Positions 1 through 5,817 of a DNA stretch of 8,856 nt are shown here, piece by piece. Where the stretch lies: contig CAMWVK010000036.1 in assembly GCA_947177675.1 (NCBI GenBank), positions 1 through 8,856 on the forward strand. Reading direction: 5' to 3'. This stretch comes from an uncultured Mucispirillum sp. (GTDB lineage Bacteria; Chrysiogenota; Deferribacteres; Deferribacterales; Mucispirillaceae). The notes under the pieces are model-generated. The model made no database searches. It worked only from the letters and a program-made list of their open reading frames with translations, and was not told the origin of the DNA. Both the position numbers and the translations under genes were made by a program. The first letter of the stretch is position 1, and every line of letters starts with the position of its first letter.

Positions 1-72
1 TTTTTAATCAAAATAATATTTCATTTAAAGCGTTTTCATAACTACTTTTTTTATTTCACTTATTTTTAGCAA

Positions 73-654
73 TTATACTTGTTTTTTTAATATTAATTTT
101 ACACCATCAAGTAAAGTATCTGCTACCTTATCCGGCTTCACTTCCCATTTATGAGATTTATTAAGCAAATCTCCTTTTCCATAACCTGTTTTTACCATGA
201 TTGTTTTACAGCCTGATTTATATCCTGCCATAATGTCTGAATGTTTATCTCCTATAAAATACATTCTGCTTTTATCTATCTGCAAATCTTTTAATGCCAT
301 ATCAATAAGCCCAGTTTCTGGTTTTCTGCATGAACATACAGACTTATATTTTTCTACTTTTGCATTTGGGTCATGGGGGCAGAAATATACTGCATCAATT
401 ACAGCACCCTGCGTTTTTAAATCCTGCACCATTTTATTATGTATTTCTGATAATACAGCTTCTGTGAAAAAGCCTCTTGCAAGACCTGACTGGTTAGTAA
501 TAACTACAACTAGAAATCCATTTATATTTAACATTCTAATTGCCTGAGCTGCATAAGGATACATAATAAAATTGTCAATATCATTAATATACCCTGCATC
601 ATAATTTATAGTGCCATCTCTGTCTAAAAATACAACAGGTTTTAATTCAGCCAT
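73..654 (-). CDS. gmhB: D-glycero-beta-D-manno-heptose 1,7-bisphosphate 7-phosphatase (GmhB)
   Basis: This is a cytoplasmic HAD-superfamily phosphatase that removes the 7-phosphate from heptose 1,7-bisphosphate, a step in making the ADP-heptose used for the LPS inner core. The 193-residue length is normal for the family. HAD motif I is FLDRDGT with D11 and D13, motif II is TNQSG at 53-57, and the late acidic motif is GDKHSD at 135-140. The structural zinc site is complete: C92 and H94, then C107 and C109, followed by RKP. This zinc loop separates GmhB from the fused HisB phosphatases. It is the last gene of the envelope operon. Its ATG shares one base with the TAA stop of the upstream acyltransferase (TAATG), and a good Shine-Dalgarno sequence (AGGGAGAG) lies inside that gene's end, so translation is probably coupled. 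The other heptose genes (gmhA, hldE) are not in the window. Confidence 0.95.
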   Translation of the reverse strand: MAELKPVVFLDRDGTINYDAGYINDIDNFIMYPYAAQAIRMLNINGFLVVVITNQSGLARGFFTEAVLSEIHNKMVQDLKTQGAVIDAVYFCPHDPNAKVEKYKSVCSCRKPETGLIDMALKDLQIDKSRMYFIGDKHSDIMAGYKSGCKTIMVKTGYGKGDLLNKSHKWEVKPDKVADTLLDGVKLILKKQV

Positions 655-1553
655 TATTTGCTCTCCCTATAAACATGGTTACTCATTGTGCCGTCTTCTA
701 ATTCTACCCTTTTAAAACGCCTGTGGATTAAATACCACTGTTCAGGATACTGTTTAAAAACATCTTCATAAACTTTGTTTATATCTTCTGCAATTTTTAT
801 TATTCTTTCTTTAGGTTTCAAATTTTTATCTGGATAAACGGGACCTTTTAAAATAACTTTTGTATTAAGCCCGTCATAAAGACCAAAGAAAAATATTATA
901 GGATAATTTTTTCTTGCACAAAGAGCAGGAATACCTGCAATAACAGGCACTTTATAGCCGCAGAAATTTGCATTTATACAGTCTTTTGCAGTGGCTGTAT
1001 GGTCTATATATACCCCCGGAATACATCCTTCATTAATATATGATGAAAGTTTTTCCATAGCACCCCTGTGAGTAACATATTTTACTCTGTCAAATGTCCT
1101 AAGCTCATCTAATATTTTATCTAATGCAGCATTTTTTGTAGAACGACCTATTGTTATAACATGAGTATCTAAAGCCTGTGGAACAATAGTTGCAAGCAGG
1201 CTCCATGTGCCGAAATGACCTCCAACAAATACAAACTTATTATCTTCATTTTTTATTTTATCATATATCTGCCTGCCCTCTACTGTAACATGATTTTTAA
1301 TATAATCATCACCAATCCTGTGAGCATAAAAAATGTCAAGATAAGCCATAAATGTATAATCAAATGATTTTCTTGCTGTTTTATACGGGTCTTTTGCACC
1401 TAAAATCTTTGCATTTGTTACTGCAACATGACGCCTGCTTTTTGATATATGCCACAGACAAAAAGCCATAAATTTTGCCATGCCATGCAGATATTTCCTT
1501 GGTGTGTGATTTAAAAGCATTACTAATGGTTTTAATATATAATAAAGTATCAT
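654..1553 (-). CDS. LpxL/HtrB-type lipid A secondary acyltransferase with atypical HX4S motif
   Basis: This 299-residue protein belongs to the LpxL/LpxM (HtrB/MsbB) lysophospholipid acyltransferase family, which adds secondary acyl chains to Kdo-lipid A at the inner membrane. Evidence includes a hydrophobic N-terminus, the block GGHFGTW at 111-117, an IDHTAT block near 183-188 in the position of the family's substrate region, the GPVY block at 237-240, and the family's typical C-terminal signature PEQWYLIHRRFK at 270-281. The odd feature is the catalytic motif. The family normally has H-X4-D/E, but here H113 is followed four residues later by S118 (codon AGC), so the acidic partner is missing at its usual place. 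Family membership is secure, but activity and exact acyl position are not. The gene starts directly after the waaA stop (TAAATG), with its Shine-Dalgarno (AAAGGAAG) formed by the last waaA codons. Confidence 0.85.
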   Translation of the reverse strand: MILYYILKPLVMLLNHTPRKYLHGMAKFMAFCLWHISKSRRHVAVTNAKILGAKDPYKTARKSFDYTFMAYLDIFYAHRIGDDYIKNHVTVEGRQIYDKIKNEDNKFVFVGGHFGTWSLLATIVPQALDTHVITIGRSTKNAALDKILDELRTFDRVKYVTHRGAMEKLSSYINEGCIPGVYIDHTATAKDCINANFCGYKVPVIAGIPALCARKNYPIIFFFGLYDGLNTKVILKGPVYPDKNLKPKERIIKIAEDINKVYEDVFKQYPEQWYLIHRRFKRVELEDGTMSNHVYRESK

Positions 1554-2792
1554 TTAACTTCCTTTCTTATTGATTACTGCATTAATAGTATCTGTTATTG
1601 CAGATACTGTATTTTGATTAATTTTATCTATTCTATTAAAAAAATCAATAAAATTATTATTTTTTTCTAGTTTAGACAAAAATTGCCATGCTTCAGCCTT
1701 ATTATTTATGACAGTAACTAATCCAAACTCTTTCGCCTCATCAAATATTTCCTTGAAAGAAAACATATATTTACCTACTGCCACTGTTTTCTCAAACTGC
1801 AGTGCTTCATATATATTATGACCACCAATCTTTTTTAAAGAACCACCTATAAATATTTTATCTGCAGAAATATAAAGCCCTTCTAAAAGCCCAAAAGCAT
1901 CAATAATCATCACCTGTTTTGTAAAATCATTTTCAGAATAAAGTGAAACTGTATAGCCACAATTTTCAATTATTTCTTTTATTTCCACAGCTCTTTCTAT
2001 ATGACGCGGAACAAAAATTAATTTATCAAAGCCAGCCATTTTACCATCAAACCATGACAATATTATTTCTTCTTCTCCCTTATGAGTAGAAGCAGATAAG
2101 AAAAATTTTACATTTTCAAGCTCTTTTATAGTTTTTACACTGTCTTTTGATTTTCTTTCTTGAAATTTAATATTGCCTGCTGTTATGATTTTGCCACTGT
2201 CGCCTAAAATATTTGCAAACCTTTCTTCATCCAGCTCACTTTTAGTCATAATTGCACTAAATCTTTTAAGCACTCGTTTAAAAATAAACTTAAATCTTTT
2301 ATATGTTTTATAAGTTTTATCAGATATTCTGCCATTAATAAGAAATACAGGCACGCAGCTTGATGCAGTAAAAATCAGATTTGGCCATAATTCTGTATCT
2401 ACTATTACTAATACAGATACATTCATATATGATATAATCATACTTACTGCTCTTGAATTTTCAATAGGAAGAAGAAATGCAGTATCAGCCTGTATATAAT
2501 CTATGGCTGCCTGCCTGCCTGCTGCTGTCATTGTAGAAATAACTATGCTTATTTCTGGATTATCCTGCCTTAAAGTATCTGCAATCTTTTTTATACTTCT
2601 AACTTCACCAACACTAGCACAATGAAACCATACAGATTTAACTGGTTTAAAATCATTAATACGGATAAATCCAAACCTTTCCCAGTAATGCTGATGCTTT
2701 CCTTTTTTACGAAGTATAAAATAACCAGCAATACTTAATACTGGTGTTAGAATAATAAGTATAAAATTATATATAAAAAGCAAAATTTGCAT
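1554..2792 (-). CDS. waaA: 3-deoxy-D-manno-octulosonic acid (Kdo) transferase
   Basis: WaaA (KdtA) is an inner-membrane GT-B glycosyltransferase that moves Kdo from CMP-Kdo onto the lipid A precursor. The 412-residue protein starts with a single hydrophobic anchor (about residues 3-27) and the YWERFG block at 36-41. Next come ASVGE with the presumed catalytic base E63, DTELWPNL at 132-139, NGRISD at 153-158, STHKGEEE at 235-242 and PRHIER at 262-267. The C-terminal CMP-Kdo binding region carries DAFGLL at 298-303 and FIGGSL then GGHN at 314-326. All are hallmark WaaA positions. Whether it adds one Kdo or more cannot be read from the sequence. The start has a modest Shine-Dalgarno (GGTGA) in the 14-nt gap after the DUF374 gene. 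Its stop abuts the start of the acyltransferase that would use the Kdo-bearing product, which fits the order of the Raetz pathway. Confidence 0.95.
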   Translation of the reverse strand: MQILLFIYNFILIILTPVLSIAGYFILRKKGKHQHYWERFGFIRINDFKPVKSVWFHCASVGEVRSIKKIADTLRQDNPEISIVISTMTAAGRQAAIDYIQADTAFLLPIENSRAVSMIISYMNVSVLVIVDTELWPNLIFTASSCVPVFLINGRISDKTYKTYKRFKFIFKRVLKRFSAIMTKSELDEERFANILGDSGKIITAGNIKFQERKSKDSVKTIKELENVKFFLSASTHKGEEEIILSWFDGKMAGFDKLIFVPRHIERAVEIKEIIENCGYTVSLYSENDFTKQVMIIDAFGLLEGLYISADKIFIGGSLKKIGGHNIYEALQFEKTVAVGKYMFSFKEIFDEAKEFGLVTVINNKAEAWQFLSKLEKNNNFIDFFNRIDKINQNTVSAITDTINAVINKKGS

Positions 2793-2806
2793 ATTTCACC
2801 ATATTT

Positions 2807-3451
2807 TTAAAGAAACTCACTATATACTTCACTTGTTCTTTGCATCATAAACTTCTGCAGCCTCCCTGTATCCTCTTTTAATGCTGCCTCATCTTTATCT
2901 TCACTGACATAAAAAGCATCAGAATACCATACTTCCACTTTTGCAAATGGTTTAGGAAAAATAAACTTATCCCAGCTGTTAAATCTGATAAAGCTGTCAG
3001 TTTTTAATGTAACTGCATATATTTCATTATCAAGACATTTTGCAATAAATACTGCTCCGCTTTTCACTTCATGGCGTGGACCTTTTGGACCGTCAACAGT
3101 TATAGCTGCTGCAATATTATGTGTTTTGCATAATTTCACGAGCTTCATAACTGCTTTTATGCCGCCACGGGTAGATGAACCCCTTGCCAGCTTATAGCCC
3201 CACTTTTCTAGTATATATGCTATTAAATCTCCGTCTTTTGAATCAGATGCTATTGTTGCAAGACTGTCTTTGTAATGGCTGAATGATAAAGGAAGTAAAG
3301 AATCATGCCATAGCACCAGCACAGGACGCCTGCCTTCTTTTCTGCTTTTATCATAAGCTTCCTTATTAATATTTTTTATTTTCCATGTTTTCAAAAGTGC
3401 AGTGCCTATATAATATGTAACTGCATAACCTATTCTGCGACTTAATTTCAT
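2807..3451 (-). CDS. DUF374 lysophospholipid acyltransferase-family protein, LpxJ-like
   Basis: This 214-residue protein carries the DUF374 signature: LWHDSLLP at 47-54 with the conserved WH (H49), SDSKDGDLIA at 69-78, RGSSTRGG at 90-97, and VDGPKGPRHEVKSG at 119-132. Known DUF374 proteins include LpxJ, the non-canonical lipid A secondary acyltransferase described in Helicobacter and Campylobacter. A late lipid A acylation role is therefore likely here, supported by the operon with waaA and an LpxL-like gene, but the substrate is inferred. Residues 11-21 are hydrophobic and could bring the protein to the inner membrane. It is the first gene of the operon. Its start is set by AAGG placed 6 nt upstream of the ATG, and a TATAAT promoter lies about 32 nt before the start. 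The protein ends normally and shows no sign of truncation. Confidence 0.85.
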   Translation of the reverse strand: MKLSRRIGYAVTYYIGTALLKTWKIKNINKEAYDKSRKEGRRPVLVLWHDSLLPLSFSHYKDSLATIASDSKDGDLIAYILEKWGYKLARGSSTRGGIKAVMKLVKLCKTHNIAAAITVDGPKGPRHEVKSGAVFIAKCLDNEIYAVTLKTDSFIRFNSWDKFIFPKPFAKVEVWYSDAFYVSEDKDEAALKEDTGRLQKFMMQRTSEVYSEFL

Positions 3452-3482
3452 ACTATACCTTAAAAATTATTTCTACCATTTT

Positions 3483-3511
3483 ATTATAATATTTTTAATA
3501 AATAAAGTAAA
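3483..3511 (-). promoter_or_regulatory. Predicted sigma70 promoter of the envelope operon
   Basis: On the minus strand a perfect TATAAT lies at 3488-3483. It is preceded by TTTACT at 3511-3506 (4 of 6 bases match TTGACA), with a 17-nt spacer. Transcription would begin near position 3476, leaving a leader of about 25 nt that contains the AAGG ribosome site at 3461-3458. It would drive the DUF374 gene, waaA, the lpxL-like gene and gmhB as one transcript. The call rests on sequence match alone, in an AT-rich region where chance -10 boxes are common. Confidence 0.6.
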
Positions 3512-3531
3512 TTTGTAAAAAATATTCAAAA

Positions 3532-3560
3532 AAGTAATATAACAGTTTGACATATTACTT
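3532..3560. repeat. Perfect 9-bp inverted repeat over the hslVU -35 box (operator candidate)
   Basis: The arm AAGTAATAT at 3532-3540 is matched exactly by ATATTACTT at 3552-3560, with an 11-nt spacer. The spacer and right arm contain the hslVU -35 box at 3547-3552, so a dimeric regulator bound here would compete with RNA polymerase. The arms are not the CIRCE sequence of HrcA (TTAGCACTC/GAGTGCTAA), although arm length and layout are similar. The partner protein is unknown. No U-tract follows and the site lies upstream of the predicted transcript start, so it is not a terminator. Confidence 0.5.
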
Positions 3561-3575
3561 ACACTTTTTTATTAT
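3547..3575 (+). promoter_or_regulatory. Near-consensus sigma70 promoter of hslVU
   Basis: A perfect TTGACA at 3547-3552 is followed after 17 nt by TATTAT at 3570-3575 (5 of 6 bases match TATAAT). The expected start of transcription is around 3582, giving a leader of about 40 nt with the GAGGT ribosome site at 3613-3617. This is the best promoter match in the window. It indicates housekeeping-type transcription rather than an obvious alternative heat-shock sigma promoter. Confidence 0.72.
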
Positions 3576-3621
3576 ATGGTAAAATTTACTGATAACTTAT
3601 ATAAATTATTTTGAGGTCAGA

Positions 3622-4167
3622 ATGGAACATAATAACAATTCAATACAGGCAACAACAGTTGTTGCAATCAGAAAAGGTGAACGAGTTGCAATGGCAGCAG
3701 ATGGTCAGGTTACTTTTGGCAATATGGTAATGAAAGATAATGCCAGAAAAGTCCGCCGTTTAGCTGGCGGCAAAGTGCTTTGTGGGTTTGCAGGTTCAGC
3801 GGCTGATGCTTTTACATTAATGGATAGATTTGAAGCAAAATTAAACAGTTATAATTTTAATCTTGAACGCTCCGCAGTAGAACTTGCAAAAGACTGGCGT
3901 AATGACAGATATCTTCGCAAACTTGAAGCTATGATGATAGTGGCAGATAAAACAGGAATGTATGTTGTATCAGGCAATGGCGATGTTATAGACCCAGATG
4001 ATGGAGTTACAGCTATCGGCTCAGGCGGTCCTTATGCTCTTGCAGCAGGCAGAGCATTAGCCAGCAGCACTAATCTTTCCGTTAAAGAAATAGCCGAAAA
4101 AGCTATAAATATAGCAGGCAGTATATGTATATATACTAATAAAAATATTATTATAGAAGAAATATAA
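3622..4167 (+). CDS. hslV: HslV, ATP-dependent protease proteolytic subunit
   Basis: HslV (ClpQ) is the threonine protease of the two-part HslVU complex. It forms a cytoplasmic double-ring chamber that degrades proteins unfolded by HslU. The 181-residue protein matches the family along its length: TTVVAIRKG at 11-19, [10 protein letters not shown] at 25-34, [46 protein letters not shown] and the C-terminal ICIYTN. The catalytic threonine should be T11 of the TT pair. In Escherichia coli the equivalent threonine directly follows the initiator Met, so here a ten-residue pro-sequence ([10 protein letters not shown]) must be removed. No ATG, GTG or TTG lies closer to T11, and GAGGT sits 4 nt before this ATG, so the start is well supported. 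It is the first gene of the pair and lies 15 nt before hslU. Confidence 0.97.
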   Translation: MEHNNNSIQATTVVAIRKGERVAMAADGQVTFGNMVMKDNARKVRRLAGGKVLCGFAGSAADAFTLMDRFEAKLNSYNFNLERSAVELAKDWRNDRYLRKLEAMMIVADKTGMYVVSGNGDVIDPDDGVTAIGSGGPYALAAGRALASSTNLSVKEIAEKAINIAGSICIYTNKNIIIEEI

Positions 4168-4182
4168 TTTAAGGAGAAATAA

Positions 4183-5523
4183 ATGGCAGAAGAGCTTACA
4201 CCTAAAACAATTGTAGATGAGCTTGATAAATATATAGTTGGGCAGAAAAAAGCAAAAAAAGCAGTAGCAGTTGCATTGAGAAACAGATGGAGAAGACTGC
4301 AGCTGCCTGCAAAAATTCAGGAAGATATTACACCTAAAAATATTATTATGATAGGCTCAACAGGAGTTGGTAAAACAGAAATAGCAAGAAGACTTGCACG
4401 GCTTACTAAATCACCATTTTTAAAAGTAGAAGCCAGCAAATATACAGAAGTAGGCTATGTAGGCAGAGATGTAGAATCTATGATTAGAGATTTAGTGGAA
4501 ATAGGTGTGAATATGGTGCGTTCTGAACAGAAAGAACTGCATATTGAAAAAGCTAAATCTTTAGTAGAAGAAAGAATTTTAGATATTTTACTGCCGCCTA
4601 AACCTATGACTTATTCAATGGACGGTCATGAAAGCACTGGCAAAGAATCAAGAGATAAAATGAAAGAAAAACTTATCGCAGGGGAGCTTAATGACAGGTT
4701 TATTGAAATAGATGTTGATGAACCAGCACCACATATTGAAGTGCTTACAAATGCAGGATTTCAAGATATGGGCGTTGATTTAAATGATATGATGAAAAAT
4801 ATGTTCCCAAATAAAAAGAAAAAACGCAAAATGAAAATAAGCGAAGCAAGAGGAATATTAGAAGTGCAGGAATTAAACAGACTTATTGATATGGACGATG
4901 TAAAAAGCAATGCTTTAAAAAGAGTTGAACAGTCTGGTATAGTTTTCCTTGATGAAATAGATAAAATATGCTCATCAAGCACAGGAAATTCTAGAGGTGG
5001 TGATGTTTCAAGAGAAGGTGTTCAGAGAGATTTACTGCCTATTGTAGAAGGTTCTACAGTAAACACTAAATACGGAATAGTAAAAACTGACCATATATTA
5101 TTTATTGCAGCAGGTGCTTTCTCTATGGCTAAACCATCAGATTTGATACCTGAACTGCAGGGGCGTTTCCCTATAAGAGTAGAGCTTGATGCACTTACTA
5201 AAGAAGACTTTCTGCGTATTTTGAAAGAGCCTGAAAATGCTATTACAAAACAATATACAGCACTTTTAAAAGCTGATAATGTAACAATTACTTATACTGA
5301 TGACGGTATAGATGCTATTGCAGATATTGCATGCACAGTTAATGCTTCTAATGAAAATATAGGAGCAAGAAGGCTCCATACTATTATGGAAAAATTATTA
5401 GAAGATATAGCTTTTGAAGCACCAGAAAATGCAGCTGGCGAAATAATTATTAATGCAGAATATGTGCAGTCTAAACTTAAAGAAATAAGCACAAACTTAG
5501 ATTTAAGCAGATATATTTTATAA
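4183..5523 (+). CDS. hslU: HslU, ATPase and unfoldase subunit of the HslVU protease
   Basis: HslU (ClpY) is a hexameric AAA+ ATPase that recognises, unfolds and threads substrates into HslV. The 446-residue length is normal. Walker A is GSTGVGKT at 58-65, the pore loop is GYVG at 91-94, and Walker B is IVFLDEID at 253-260. The family-specific I-domain occupies roughly 110-240, including a lysine-rich patch at 211-218. The arginine-finger region is LQGRFP with R328, the sensor-2 block is GARRLHT at 394-400, and the protein ends in DLSRYIL. That C-terminal tail is the one that inserts into HslV to activate it, so the pair should be functional. A strong AAGGAG Shine-Dalgarno at 4171-4176 sits 6 nt before the ATG in the 15-nt gap after hslV. 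An intrinsic terminator follows 9 nt after the stop. Confidence 0.98.
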   Translation: MAEELTPKTIVDELDKYIVGQKKAKKAVAVALRNRWRRLQLPAKIQEDITPKNIIMIGSTGVGKTEIARRLARLTKSPFLKVEASKYTEVGYVGRDVESMIRDLVEIGVNMVRSEQKELHIEKAKSLVEERILDILLPPKPMTYSMDGHESTGKESRDKMKEKLIAGELNDRFIEIDVDEPAPHIEVLTNAGFQDMGVDLNDMMKNMFPNKKKKRKMKISEARGILEVQELNRLIDMDDVKSNALKRVEQSGIVFLDEIDKICSSSTGNSRGGDVSREGVQRDLLPIVEGSTVNTKYGIVKTDHILFIAAGAFSMAKPSDLIPELQGRFPIRVELDALTKEDFLRILKEPENAITKQYTALLKADNVTITYTDDGIDAIADIACTVNASNENIGARRLHTIMEKLLEDIAFEAPENAAGEIIINAEYVQSKLKEISTNLDLSRYIL

Positions 5524-5532
5524 TACATTTAT

Positions 5533-5560
5533 GCGGGTTAATATTTTAACCCGCTTTATT
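5533..5560 (+). terminator. Intrinsic terminator of hslVU
   Basis: A perfect 9-bp stem, GCGGGTTAA at 5533-5541 paired with TTAACCCGC at 5546-5554, encloses the 4-nt loop TATT and is followed by TTTATT. It lies 9 nt after the hslU stop. The tail on the opposite strand (ATAAATGTATT) is only weakly U-rich, so termination of the converging maf transcript here is possible but less certain. Confidence 0.85.
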
Positions 5561-5816
5561 ACTTCAAATAACTTTAATTAAGTTTGATTATAAACCTTAT
5601 AAACAATATCCAGTAATATTTTATTTTTTAATAATATTCCAAAAAGTTCTCAATCCTATTTCATTATTCTTATAAAAAACGCTCACCATTGCAGCATTAT
5701 ACCCTGATAAAGTGTTATTTATTACCCGTAATGCAGAGCATGCAAAATCATTTAAGTTATATGAAGATATATACTGACAGAAAAAGTTAGACTTTGCAGA
5801 TAAATATACTAATTAA
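5550..5816 (+). pseudogene. Possible decayed coding remnant between hslU and maf
   Basis: The gap between the converging hslU and maf genes has no intact gene. One plus-strand frame starting at 5550 reads about 89 codons interrupted by only two stops, TAA at 5673 and TGA at 5775, before its final TAA at 5814. The part after the first stop has convincing protein character (TIAALYPDKVLFITRN at about 5685-5732, then EHAKSFKLYEDIY), and it resembles a beta-strand and helix unit with native codon choice. No start codon with a ribosome site is evident, so it would be a relic and not a working gene. The same stretch is also open for 64 codons on the minus strand (5621-5812) and about 51 codons in a second plus frame (5635-5787), so chance openness is a real alternative. 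The family is not recognised. Confidence 0.3.
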
Positions 5817-5817
5817 C

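Noticed and set aside
1..72. Sequence after gmhB as a terminator or next gene start
   Set aside because: No GC-bearing hairpin with a U-tract is visible on the minus strand, and the frames here close within about 15 codons. The operon end lies outside or is not recognisable.
197..547. Plus-strand open frame of 116 codons opposite gmhB
   Set aside because: It lies wholly within gmhB on the other strand, whose motifs are unambiguous. The translated product shows no domain and there is no convincing ribosome site.
3452..3621. Riboswitch, small RNA or CRISPR repeats
   Set aside because: The leaders are only about 25 and 40 nt long, with no structured GC-bearing elements, and no spaced direct repeats occur anywhere in the window.
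4813..4836. Lysine-rich patch in HslU (residues 211-218) as a possible insertion or targeting signal
   Set aside because: A basic stretch at this point of the I-domain is normal in HslU proteins, and the following sequence aligns with the family.
4761..5528. Two minus-strand open frames opposite hslU
   Set aside because: Both are antisense to the highly conserved hslU frame and read as low-complexity Ser/Ile/Phe-rich products, typical shadows of AT-rich genes.
5587..5604. Tandem 9-mers ATTATAAAC and CTTATAAAC
   Set aside because: There are only two imperfect copies in very AT-rich DNA, with no further units. They are not enough for a repeat array or regulatory site.
5616..5637. AATATT boxes forming a weak palindrome
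   Set aside because: Pure A/T palindromes are expected by chance at this composition, and no GC-containing stem or U-tract accompanies them.
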